Of a stretch of DNA of 64,000 bases, positions 16,131-23,315 are shown in pieces; the stretch's first letter is position 1, and every line of letters starts with the position of its first letter. Position numbers and translations under genes: made by a program. Location: positions 62,001-126,000 of the forward strand of contig NZ_JANHDP010000007.1 in the NCBI RefSeq assembly GCF_024494695.1, given 5' to 3'. Source of the stretch: Natronoarchaeum rubrum (GTDB taxonomy: Archaea; Halobacteriota; Halobacteria; Halobacteriales; Natronoarchaeaceae). Under the pieces are notes generated by a model. That model saw only the letters and a program-made list of their open reading frames with translations, was not told where the DNA came from and did not search any database.

Positions 16131-16490
16131 ATGCATCGAAGACGATTCGTCCGCGTCGCGACGGCTGGACTCGCGGTACCGCTCGCCGGCTGTTCTGACT
16201 CGCCCGGCGGCGGGCTCGGGGGCGGCCTCGAAGTCACTGACGTTCAGTCCTCGACGACGCTCGCCGGCAACGTCGATCTCAGCGTGCAGGTGTCGAACAC
16301 GTCCTCGGATTCGGCATCCGCGACGCTGTACGGCGAGGTCGACATCGAGGGGGGCGATACGTACACCGAATCGCGCTCGGTCACCGTCTCGCCGGACGGC
16401 TCAAACTCCTACGAACTGTCGTTCGACATCGACTTTTCTGAATCCCTGAGTGCGTCGTCCTACGAGTATCAGGCGTGGGTTGAGGCGTAG
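16131..16490 (+). CDS. small Tat-type lipoprotein, unknown function
   Basis: A 119-residue protein. The N-terminus HRRRFVRVATAGLAVPLAGC has the twin-arginine, hydrophobic core and lipobox LAGC (Cys20), so it should be a lipid-anchored surface protein. The remainder is a Ser/Thr/Asp-rich beta-type domain of about 90 residues, with alternating hydrophobic residues and one Gly-rich linker (GGGLGGGLE). No family is recognised. It resembles the many small haloarchaeal lipoproteins with an immunoglobulin-like fold, but that is a guess. Confidence 0.7.
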   Translation: MHRRRFVRVATAGLAVPLAGCSDSPGGGLGGGLEVTDVQSSTTLAGNVDLSVQVSNTSSDSASATLYGEVDIEGGDTYTESRSVTVSPDGSNSYELSFDIDFSESLSASSYEYQAWVEA

Positions 16491-16530
16491 GACGTCCACT
16501 CCGTCGGAACGTCGTTCCGTCGTCTCGTCG

Positions 16531-16755
16531 TCACGCGAACTCCGCCAGCGCGAGCAGCACGCTCGGTGCGACCAGCAGCACCAGCCCGCCGAGGATCAAC
16601 AGCGCCGGGATCACGAGCAGCCCCATTTCGGTCCCGAGCCACAGGCCCAGGCCCGCCAGGATCGCGAGCAGCCCGGCGATCCGGAGCGCCCAGCTGATCA
16701 GTCCCTCGAAGCCCGAGTCGGCGACGACGTCGACCACTTCGAGCGCTTCGTCCAT
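16531..16755 (-). CDS. small two-helix membrane protein
   Basis: A 74-residue protein with a polar N-terminus (about 1-18) and two hydrophobic segments (about 20-42 and 46-70) separated by a short Gly/Met turn. No family name is recognised. It lies tail to tail with the lipoprotein gene and downstream of the hydroxyacid dehydrogenase gene on the same strand. The ATG at 16755 is preferred over an upstream ATG at 16797, because the shorter form begins just before the first helix. Confidence 0.6.
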   Translation of the reverse strand: MDEALEVVDVVADSGFEGLISWALRIAGLLAILAGLGLWLGTEMGLLVIPALLILGGLVLLVAPSVLLALAEFA

Positions 16756-16836
16756 ACCCGATGGTTGCCGATCCACTCCGTTAAACGCTGTGGACACTTG
16801 CGTCGTCGGCAGGCGTTCATACGACGCGTCGCACGG

Positions 16837-17778
16837 TCACACCACGCGGTTGTGCAGTTCCTCGCCGGCGCCGATCCGGTCGACGTTCTCGCGCACCAGT
16901 TCGGCGATATCCCGGAAGTAGTCCCGCGTCGCCGCCGCGGCGTGGGGCGTGACGATCACGTCGTCCATGTCCCAGAGCGGCGAGTCCTCGGGCAGGGGTT
17001 CGTCCTCGAACACGTCGAGCGCGGCGCCGGCGATCTCGCCGCGCTCCAGCGCGTCGACGAGCGCGTCCTGGTCGACGACGCCGCCCCGAGCGACGTTGAT
17101 CAGGTACGCGTCGTCGGCCATCGCCGCGAGTTCGGCCTCGCCGACGAGATCGCGGGTTTCCTCGGTCAGGGGTACCGTCAGCGCGACGAATTTCGCTCCA
17201 TCGATCGCCTCGCGGAGCTCGTCGTTCGCGTACACGTGCTCGACGCCCGGCACCGGTTCGGGCGTGCGCTTGACGCCCGAGACCGCCATTCCGAGCGCGT
17301 CGGCGCGCTCGGCGATGCCCCGGCCGAGCGTGCCGAGACCGACGACGCAGAGCGTCTCGCCGGCGATCGTGAACGCTTCGTCCCACTCGGGACGGTCCCA
17401 CTCGCGCTCGCGCTGGTTTCCGATGAAGGCATGGAGCCGCCGAGCCAGCGCGAGCATGTAGCCCGTCACGGTCTCGCCGACGCTCTCGCCGTGGATGCCG
17501 GTGCTGTTGGTGAGCGCGATCCCCTCGGCATCGAACGTGTCCAGCGGGAATCGGTCGTAACCGGCCTGAATCGTGTGGATCCACTCGACCGCGCCGACGA
17601 AGTAGTCCCGGTGGGCGAACGTGACCAGCCCGTCGCAGGCCGCGACCCGATCGGAGTCGTCGCCGACCAGTTCGACCTCGGCGTCGAGCTCCGAGAGCGC
17701 CGCTTCGAGTCGGTCCGGCGGGAACACCGCGTCGACCGATTCGTGGATTCCCAGCCGCTGTACGTCGTCGATCGTCAT
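16837..17778 (-). CDS. D-isomer-specific 2-hydroxyacid dehydrogenase
   Basis: A 313-residue NAD(P)-dependent oxidoreductase of the D-2-hydroxyacid dehydrogenase family. The nucleotide-binding motif is VVGLGTLGRGIAERADALGM (about 143-162). Catalytic signatures are VARGGVVDQDALVDAL (Arg), DVFEDEPLPEDSPLW (Glu) and TPHAAA (His, about 285). The N-terminal catalytic half has STGIHGESVGE, the family's helix before the cofactor domain. The substrate (glyoxylate, phosphoglycerate, other hydroxyacids) cannot be told; length is short for PGDH, which has an ACT domain. ATG at 17778 is chosen over 17805. Confidence 0.9.
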   Translation of the reverse strand: MTIDDVQRLGIHESVDAVFPPDRLEAALSELDAEVELVGDDSDRVAACDGLVTFAHRDYFVGAVEWIHTIQAGYDRFPLDTFDAEGIALTNSTGIHGESVGETVTGYMLALARRLHAFIGNQREREWDRPEWDEAFTIAGETLCVVGLGTLGRGIAERADALGMAVSGVKRTPEPVPGVEHVYANDELREAIDGAKFVALTVPLTEETRDLVGEAELAAMADDAYLINVARGGVVDQDALVDALERGEIAGAALDVFEDEPLPEDSPLWDMDDVIVTPHAAAATRDYFRDIAELVRENVDRIGAGEELHNRVV

Positions 17779-17849
17779 GCGTGAGCGTTCCGTGCGATCC
17801 GACAAAAAGTGCTGGCAATCGTCGCTCGCGTAACCGTCTCGACGCCGGA

Positions 17850-18758
17850 TCAGGCTAGCGACAGCAGCGCTTCGAGGATCGTCTCGCGGAACGCCTCGGC
17901 GTCGATCTCGGTCGCGACGCTGGCCGTCGGCGCGGCGTTCGAGTCGGCGCGGGTGTCGGCGATCGTCGCGCCGCGACAGGGACCGTGTCCGTCGACGACC
18001 GACAGCGCGCGCGGCTCGAACGTCAACACGTCGCCGATCAGGTGGGCCGCCACCGCGGCGTCGTGGATCGCGTGGCCGTCGTCCTCGCGGAGCTGTTCGG
18101 GGTAGTCACACCACGCTGCGACCGTCGAGAGCGGCCCGCCGCCGCTCCGCAGTTCACCCACGGTCGACTCGGGGATCGTCGCTCGGTCGGTGACATCCAA
18201 CGGAACCAGGTTCGGCGCGGCGTCCTGGACGACCCGGCTCGCCGCCGCGGGGTCGGCGTACGCGTTGTACTCCGCGGCCGGCGTGACGTTGCCGCCCGCG
18301 TGGACCGCGCCGCCCATCGCGATCAGGCTCCCGATACGATCGGGCAGGTCCGGCTCGACGGCCATCGCGACCGCGACGTTGGTCAGCGGACCGAGGGCGG
18401 CGATCGTCAGGTCGGTGCCGTGCTCGTCGACCTGCTCGCGGATGAACTCGCTGGCGTGGGCGTCGAGCGTGGAGCCCGTCGGCGCCGGCACGTCGCCCCG
18501 CAGTCCGCCGGGGCCGTGGATCGACTCCCCGGTCGACAGCGAGTGGGCCAGCGGCCGCTCGCAACCGCTCGCGACGGGCACGTCGTCCCGGTCGAACAGC
18601 CCCAGAATCGAGCGGGCGTTGGCCGTGGTGTTGTCCAGCGTCGAGTTGCCCGCGACGGTCGTCACGCCGACCACGTCGACGTTCTCGGCGGCCAGCAGCG
18701 CCGCCATCGCGACCGCGTCGTCGGTCCCCGGATCGGCGTCGATCAGAACCTTCCTCAC
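17850..18758 (-). CDS. inosine/uridine-preferring nucleoside hydrolase
   Basis: A 302-residue N-ribohydrolase that cleaves nucleosides to base and ribose in the cytosol. The N-terminal motif DADPGTDDAVAM (about 7-18) holds the calcium-binding aspartates. VTTVAGNSTLDNTTANA, ALGPLTNVA and AMGGAVHAGGN are also family features, and a late HDAAVAAHL supplies a His/Asp pair. The GTG start (complement 18756-18758) sits directly before the first strand. It is divergent from the dUTPase-like gene by 70 bases, suggesting a shared control region for two nucleotide-catabolism genes. Confidence 0.92.
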   Translation of the reverse strand: MRKVLIDADPGTDDAVAMAALLAAENVDVVGVTTVAGNSTLDNTTANARSILGLFDRDDVPVASGCERPLAHSLSTGESIHGPGGLRGDVPAPTGSTLDAHASEFIREQVDEHGTDLTIAALGPLTNVAVAMAVEPDLPDRIGSLIAMGGAVHAGGNVTPAAEYNAYADPAAASRVVQDAAPNLVPLDVTDRATIPESTVGELRSGGGPLSTVAAWCDYPEQLREDDGHAIHDAAVAAHLIGDVLTFEPRALSVVDGHGPCRGATIADTRADSNAAPTASVATEIDAEAFRETILEALLSLA

Positions 18759-18828
18759 CTGCGGAGGTTCGTCCGTCGGGCACTTAACGACCACAGCCTT
18801 TTGCCGCCCGCGGCCGACTGCCCGCTCG

Positions 18829-19257
18829 ATGCCGACGACCGACGAGCTCGCGAGCCGCGTCGAGGGAATCGTCCACGAGAAGACCCAGCGCACCGACGCC
18901 GGACTCGACCTGACGGTCGCCGAGATCTACGAGGTCGCGGCGCCCGGCCGCGTCGACTTCGGGGGCGGCGAACTGGAGTCGGCCGATCTCGAACCGCACG
19001 AGCGCACGTGGCGCGACGAGGAGGATGACTACCAGTGGTGGCACCTCGACGCCGGCCAGTACCTGATCGAGTACAACGAGTCGCTGACCGGCGACCAGCG
19101 CGTGCCGCTCCAGATCAGGGACGCCCTGCGCGAGCGCGGCGCCAGCCATCCGACCCTGCACGTCGCGGAGCTACCGCGCGTGCCGCTCTCGGTCGGCGGC
19201 GCCGGCATCCGGATCAAGGAGAACGCTCGCGTGTCGACGCTGCTCGCCGAGGACTGA
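18829..19257 (+). CDS. dUTPase/dCTP deaminase-superfamily protein
   Basis: A 142-residue protein of the trimeric dUTPase/dCTP deaminase superfamily. The segment WWHLDAGQYLIEYNESLTG, RDALRERGAS and VGGAGIRIKENARVSTLLAED match the beta-strand core and the Gly-rich end. Canonical dUTPase motif 3 (GxxDSxYxG) is not evident, so catalytic activity is uncertain. Expected work would be removing dUTP to keep uracil out of DNA. It is divergent from the nucleoside hydrolase and followed by a cluster of hairpin repeats. Confidence 0.7.
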   Translation: MPTTDELASRVEGIVHEKTQRTDAGLDLTVAEIYEVAAPGRVDFGGGELESADLEPHERTWRDEEDDYQWWHLDAGQYLIEYNESLTGDQRVPLQIRDALRERGASHPTLHVAELPRVPLSVGGAGIRIKENARVSTLLAED

Positions 19258-19280
19258 CGCTACTTGCAGAAACTCTAGAT

Positions 19281-19307
19281 CGAGCGCCAGCTCCACGGCG
19301 TTGGCGC
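19281..19307 (+). repeat. hairpin segment shared with the DUF1028 gene
   Basis: Within the 257-base gap after the dUTPase-like gene, 21 bases (19281-19301) are identical to 28411-28431 inside the DUF1028 coding region, and 26 of 27 match overall. The segment itself forms GCGCCA/TGGCGC. It may be a fragment of a DUF1028-type gene or a chance match in GC-rich DNA. Confidence 0.4.
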
Positions 19308-19308
19308 G

Positions 19309-19468
19309 GACGCTGGAGGACGCGGCGCGTCCTCCGAGCCCTCGCTCCACTTCGTCTCGCGAGGACGCTGATGAGCAAAACTCATCGAGCCCTGCCTCGG
19401 CTCCGCCTCGGCAGGACGCCGAAGCGCGAGGCGCTTCGAGCCCTGACTCGCAGGCTCGTCAGGACGCC
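19309..19468 (+). repeat. tandem array of three two-hairpin elements (GACGCY-GAGCCC family)
   Basis: Three head-to-tail units start at 19309, 19364 and 19415 (55, 51 and 48 bases). Each has GACGCY, a first hairpin, GAGCCC, then a second hairpin, before the next GACGCY. First stems are GGAGGACGC/GCGTCCTCC, GATGAG/CTCATC and GAAGCGC/GCGCTTC. Second stems are CTCGC/GCGAG, CTGCC/GGCAG and CTGAC/GTCAG. Stem sequences differ but pairing is retained. The array lies between convergent genes. Single copies occur in frame at 28865-28918 and 61824-61880. Confidence 0.8.
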
Positions 19469-19510
19469 GCGGCGTCGGGACGGCAACCACACCCCGGCGT
19501 CGTGACGCCG
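19463..19510. terminator. palindromes between convergent dUTPase-like and MATE genes
   Basis: The 14-base palindrome GACGCCGCGGCGTC (19463-19476) is followed by the hairpin CGGCGTC-GT-GACGCCG (19495-19510), four bases before the MATE stop. Both are symmetric and could serve either convergent gene. Termination function is inferred. Confidence 0.4.
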
Positions 19511-19514
19511 CCGC

Positions 19515-20987
19515 TCAGTCGGCGGTCGCCGCCGCCGCGCGCTCCTCGTCGACCTCGTTGTCCGTCCAGGTGCCCCGCAGGAACCACCCGCCCGTGGTGA
19601 GCGCGCTGGCGACGTAGGAAAACGCCATCGCGTACCAGACGCCGACGACGCCCAGATCGGTGTAGACCAGCAGGAGGTACGCCAGCGGGATGCGGTAGAT
19701 CCACAGTTCCTGGATCGACAGCAGCATGGCGGTGCGCGTGCTGCCGCTGCCCCGGAACCCGCCGAGCACCACCTGAAACACCCCGAGGAAGGCGAAGGCG
19801 GGCGCGCAGATCACCAGATAGGCCGACCCGACGTCGATCACGTCGGCCGCGCCCTCGCCGGTGACGAACACGCCGGTGATCGGCTCCGCGAAGGTGTACG
19901 CGACGGCGCCGACGCCGAGGAACACGACGGTGATCATCGTCGCGCTCATGATCACCGCTCGCTTGGCGCGCTCGACCTGCTGGGCGCCGAGATTCTGGCC
20001 GACGACCGTCTCGGTGCCCCGCGCTAGCCCGATCGCTGGGAGGAAGACCAGCGAGGCCAGCCGCTGGACGATGCCGTAGGCCGCCACGGCGTCCGTGCCG
20101 GCGATCGCGACGATGGCGGTCAGCGCCGTGATCCCGAGCGAGCGAAAGCTCTGCTCGCCGGCGGTCGGCAGCCCGATGTCGACGATCTTGCGGACGGTGT
20201 CGCGCTTGAGCCGCAGGTCCGCGAACGTCGGCTGGAGGCCGGCCCAGCCGCTAAACAGCATGTAGAGGCCGACGATCGCCGCCAGCCCCCGCGAGAGTAC
20301 GGTCGCGACGCCGGCGCCCATCACCGACCAGCCCTCGAATCCCGTCGCTGCGTACAGCGACGCCTCCAGTCCCTCCAGCCCGAGGGCGGCGAACAGCGGG
20401 TTGCCGTCGAACCCGAGGATGAAGATCGGGTCGATCACGACGTTGAGCACGACGCTGCCGAACATCAGGTACAGCGGCGTCCTGGTGTCGCCCCACCCGC
20501 GCATCAGCGCGTTGAAGATGAAAAACCAGAACATGAACTGCAGCCCGGCGAACACGACGCGCGTGTAGTCGACGGCGTACTGGAAGGCGGCGCCGCTCGG
20601 ATCGGCGCCGATCAGCCGCAGCAGCGTCGGTGTCAGGACGAACCCCAGCAACGAGAACGCGAGCGACAGCAGCGTGACAAAGGCGATCGTCTGGCCGGCG
20701 ACGTGGTGCGACCGACCGGACTGGCCGGCGCCCTTGTTCTGGGCGACCAGCACGGTGCCCGCGACGGTGAAGCCGCCGCCGACGCTGACCATCAGGAACA
20801 CGATCGACCACGAGTACGACAGCGCGGCGACGGCCTCCGATCCGAGACGGCCGACCCAGTAGGTGTCCGCGAGGTTGTAGCCGACCTGCAACAGCATGGT
20901 CATCACGATCGGCGCCGAGAGCACCACCAGCGGCTTGAATAGCTCGCCGTCGACGACGTCGACCGACCGATCCTCACGCTCGCTCAC
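19515..20987 (-). CDS. MATE-family multidrug/toxin efflux transporter
   Basis: A 490-residue polytopic protein with about twelve helices in two related halves. Family markers are PIVMTMLLQVGYNLADTYWVGRLG (residues 25-48), the conserved NALMRGWGDTRTPLY in the first half, and SFRSLGITALTAIVAI starting the second. NorM/MATE proteins export cationic drugs in exchange for Na+ or H+. Its start overlaps the TetR stop by four bases (ATGA), so regulator and pump are translationally coupled, a common drug-responsive arrangement. Confidence 0.93.
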   Translation of the reverse strand: MSEREDRSVDVVDGELFKPLVVLSAPIVMTMLLQVGYNLADTYWVGRLGSEAVAALSYSWSIVFLMVSVGGGFTVAGTVLVAQNKGAGQSGRSHHVAGQTIAFVTLLSLAFSLLGFVLTPTLLRLIGADPSGAAFQYAVDYTRVVFAGLQFMFWFFIFNALMRGWGDTRTPLYLMFGSVVLNVVIDPIFILGFDGNPLFAALGLEGLEASLYAATGFEGWSVMGAGVATVLSRGLAAIVGLYMLFSGWAGLQPTFADLRLKRDTVRKIVDIGLPTAGEQSFRSLGITALTAIVAIAGTDAVAAYGIVQRLASLVFLPAIGLARGTETVVGQNLGAQQVERAKRAVIMSATMITVVFLGVGAVAYTFAEPITGVFVTGEGAADVIDVGSAYLVICAPAFAFLGVFQVVLGGFRGSGSTRTAMLLSIQELWIYRIPLAYLLLVYTDLGVVGVWYAMAFSYVASALTTGGWFLRGTWTDNEVDEERAAAATAD

Positions 20988-21628
20988 GGTTCGTCGTCCT
21001 CCTCGACTTCCTCACCGGTATCGTCGCTCGCGTCGGCCAGCAGCGGGTCAACGATCTTCGCCGCGAGCTCGTTGCGGATCGTCGGCGTGTACTCGGCATC
21101 GTCGAGCGTGATCTGGCGCGTCCGCGCGCCGTCGAGCGTCGCGACGATCATCCGGGCGGTCGACTCGGGATCGACCGGCTCGAACACCCCCGTCTCGATG
21201 CCGTCCCGCAGAATATCCTCGACGGTGCCCCGAAGCAGCTCGTCGCTGCGAACCAGCTGTTCGCGGTAGGCCTCGTTGAACGGCCCGCGCGAGCGGAACT
21301 CCAGCAGCGCGAGATGCAGCGCGGCGCGCTCGTCCTCGTCGGGCTCGAACACCCACATGTCCAGGAACTCCCGGAGCCGCTCCTCGGGCGGAAGGTCCTC
21401 GTTCGGGCCGTGTTCCTCCCGGAACTCCGCCATGATGTGGTCGATGAAGGCGACCAGCAGCTCCTCTTTCGTGTCGAAATGGTAGTGCAGCAACGACGTA
21501 CTCTTGCCGAGCGCGTCCGCGATATCCTGCATCGTCAGATCCGCGTAGCCGTGCTCGCCGAGCGCGCTGTAGGTCGCGTCCATGATCTCTTCGCGGGGGT
21601 CCGACTCCCCGCTGGAAGCGTCGCTCAT
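20984..21628 (-). CDS. TetR/AcrR-family transcriptional regulator
   Basis: A 214-residue protein. The N-terminal DNA-binding domain (about 10-60) has REEIMDATYSALGEHGYADLTMQDIADALGKSTSLLHYHFDTKEEL, a textbook TetR helix-turn-helix. The C-terminal part is the helical ligand-binding and dimer domain, ending in a very acidic tail. It is the first gene of a two-gene operon with the MATE pump. A perfect 18-bp palindrome four bases upstream of its ATG is a strong operator candidate, implying autorepression of the operon and release by a pump substrate. Confidence 0.95.
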   Translation of the reverse strand: MSDASSGESDPREEIMDATYSALGEHGYADLTMQDIADALGKSTSLLHYHFDTKEELLVAFIDHIMAEFREEHGPNEDLPPEERLREFLDMWVFEPDEDERAALHLALLEFRSRGPFNEAYREQLVRSDELLRGTVEDILRDGIETGVFEPVDPESTARMIVATLDGARTRQITLDDAEYTPTIRNELAAKIVDPLLADASDDTGEEVEEDDEP

Positions 21629-21631
21629 TCT

Positions 21632-21649
21632 TGACTGACTAGTCAGTCA
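21632..21649. promoter_or_regulatory. palindromic operator of the TetR-MATE operon
   Basis: TGACTGACTAGTCAGTCA is a perfect 18-bp palindrome four bases upstream of the TetR start codon. In a leaderless gene this covers about -4 to -21, overlapping the polymerase start region, so bound repressor would block initiation. TetR dimers bind such palindromes. This specific binding is inferred. Confidence 0.75.
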
Positions 21650-21710
21650 GTGAGTGTGAAAGAGGTTTCGAAGGTGGCGTCGCGCTGACACGGAGTAGCA
21701 TCCCTTCACG

Positions 21711-22451
21711 TCAAACTGATTCCGGTAGCCACCCGCCGTCGACTTCGATGTTTTCGCCGCTGACGTAGCCGCTGTCGTCGTCGAGGAAGAACATGACCGC
21801 CTGAATCAGGTCCTCGAACGAGGCGGGGCGCCCGCGGGGGAGATCCTCGGGGAACTCGTCGGAGTTCTCGACGACGTACGGCGAGACGGCGTTGACGGTG
21901 ATGCCGTCGTCCTGCGTGTCGGCGGCGAGCATCCGCGTGAACATCAGGACGCCGGCCTTCGCCATGAAGTAGGGCGCGTTCTTCGGGTTGATCATGCCCT
22001 TCTCGCTGGACGCGTAGCCGATGTTGACGATCCGACCGAACTCCCGCTCGCGCATCCCGGGGAGCGCCCGGCGCGAGCAGAGATACGTGGCGTGGACGTT
22101 GGTCGCAAACACGTCCTGCCACCGTTCGGCGTCCATCTCCTCCCAGTGGACGGGCGCGAAATTGCCCACGTTGTTGACGAGCACGTCGACCGTCCCGAGC
22201 TCGTCCTCGACGGCGTCGAACAGTTCGTCGACGGCGTCGGGATCGGTGACGTCGCCGCGAACGACGGTCGACGCCGGGGCGCCCCGGTCGACGGCCTCCG
22301 CGGCGACCTCGTGGGCGGCATCCTCGCTCGTGTTGTAGTGGACCGCGACGCTGGCGCCGCGCTCGGCGGCCGCCAGGAGTAGTTCGCGGCCGACCCCGCG
22401 GGAGCTGCCGGTGACGAGCGCGGCGCGACCGGAGAGGTCCGTGTCGATCAT
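21711..22451 (-). CDS. short-chain dehydrogenase/reductase (FabG-like)
   Basis: A 246-residue SDR. The cofactor motif TGSSRGVGRE (about 15-24), the NNVG motif (about 90-93), the catalytic Ser (INIGYASSEKG region) and APYFMAKAG (YxxxK, about 155-165) are all present. It ends with the family pattern DDSGYVSGENIEVDGGW. Reactions are NAD(P)H-linked ketone/alcohol conversions; the substrate is unknown, and FabG-like use in polyester or fatty acid metabolism is possible. It is divergent from the usp gene. Confidence 0.92.
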   Translation of the reverse strand: MIDTDLSGRAALVTGSSRGVGRELLLAAAERGASVAVHYNTSEDAAHEVAAEAVDRGAPASTVVRGDVTDPDAVDELFDAVEDELGTVDVLVNNVGNFAPVHWEEMDAERWQDVFATNVHATYLCSRRALPGMREREFGRIVNIGYASSEKGMINPKNAPYFMAKAGVLMFTRMLAADTQDDGITVNAVSPYVVENSDEFPEDLPRGRPASFEDLIQAVMFFLDDDSGYVSGENIEVDGGWLPESV

Positions 22452-22563
22452 ATCGGGTGGTCGGCCCGGGATGTAATGAACGTCGGCGGTCCCGAGCGCG
22501 TCGCGGTCCCGACGCCGCTCCGCGGGGCCCGGCGACGCCGAAAATCGTTCGACCGGTCAGTAT

Positions 22564-22574
22564 CCTTAATAAGG
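22564..22574 (+). promoter_or_regulatory. palindromic TATA element of the usp gene
   Basis: CCTTAATAAGG is an 11-base palindrome whose centre is 26 bases upstream of the usp ATG (22595). TTAATAA serves as the TATA box. The flanking CC/GG symmetry may be a TFB-recognition or repressor feature. Confidence 0.6.
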
Positions 22575-22594
22575 TCGATTGAGAAGGCCGTCGT

Positions 22595-23047
22595 ATGACG
22601 CTCAACACGATCCTCGTTGCCGTCGGTCCCGGCGACGCTGACAGAGCCGAGGAGATCGCGGAAGCCACCGTCGAGGTCGCAGCCCCCTCGAACGCGACAG
22701 TAGTGCTGGCCCACGTGTTCACCGAGGAGGAGTACGACGACGTGCTCGACCGACTGGAGTTCGACACCGAGCGCACCGAGGTCTCGCCCGACGAGGTCGC
22801 CCAGCGCCACGCGACGATCCGGACGCTCGCCGACTCGCTGGACGCCTACGACGTCGAGTTCGAGGTGCGGGGCGCCGTCGGCGAACACGGCGACACGATC
22901 GTCGACCTCGCCGAGGAGATCGGCGTCGACCGCGTGATCGTCGGTGGCCGCAAGCGTTCGCCGACCGGCAAGGCGGTCTTCGGCAGCACCGCACAGAAGG
23001 TGATGCTGTCCGCGCCGTGCCCGGTCACGTTCGTCCGCGAGGAGTAA
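22595..23047 (+). CDS. universal stress protein (UspA family)
   Basis: A 150-residue single-domain Usp. It starts MTLNTILVAVGPGDAD and has the C-terminal nucleotide-binding pattern VDRVIVGGRKRSPTGKAVFGSTAQKVMLSAPCPVTFV, which contains GxxxR/K, G-9x-G(S/T). This suggests an ATP-binding subtype. Usp proteins accumulate under stress; the archaeal role is unknown. It is expressed from a well-placed TATA box and followed by a 24-base tandem repeat. Confidence 0.93.
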   Translation: MTLNTILVAVGPGDADRAEEIAEATVEVAAPSNATVVLAHVFTEEEYDDVLDRLEFDTERTEVSPDEVAQRHATIRTLADSLDAYDVEFEVRGAVGEHGDTIVDLAEEIGVDRVIVGGRKRSPTGKAVFGSTAQKVMLSAPCPVTFVREE

Positions 23048-23106
23048 CGCCGACACCGTCTCGCTTTTTCGTCTCGCCGCGCTCGACAGCGTCGGCGCCA
23101 TCTCGC

Positions 23107-23226
23107 TCGTCGCCGGACGCCGTTGCTCGCTCGTCGCCGGACACCGTTGCTCGGTCATCGCCGGACGCCGTTGCCCGGTCATCGCCGGACGCCGTTGCCC
23201 GGTCATCGTCGGCCACCGCGGTCCGT
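23107..23226 (+). repeat. 24-base tandem repeat downstream of usp
   Basis: Four near-identical 24-base units (CGCCGGACGCCGTTG cores at 23111, 23135, 23159 and 23183) and a degraded fifth at 23207 lie in the 268-base gap between usp and the ROK gene. Translated in one frame they read SSPDAVAR repeated, but no start or stop context supports a gene. The core CCGGACGCCG recurs in the 31-base array at 45141 and after trmY. Confidence 0.7.
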
Positions 23227-23315
23227 TCGTCTCTGCCGTCACGGCAATCGCCCGAGGGCGTGGCGCCCGAGGAAAACTATGCAATTAAGTGCGGCCGCGC
23301 TCGTTTCCCACGTAC

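Noticed and set aside
23107..23226. CRISPR array
   Set aside because: Repeats are directly adjacent with no unique spacers, and no cas genes are present; the same holds for the 31- and 18-base arrays.
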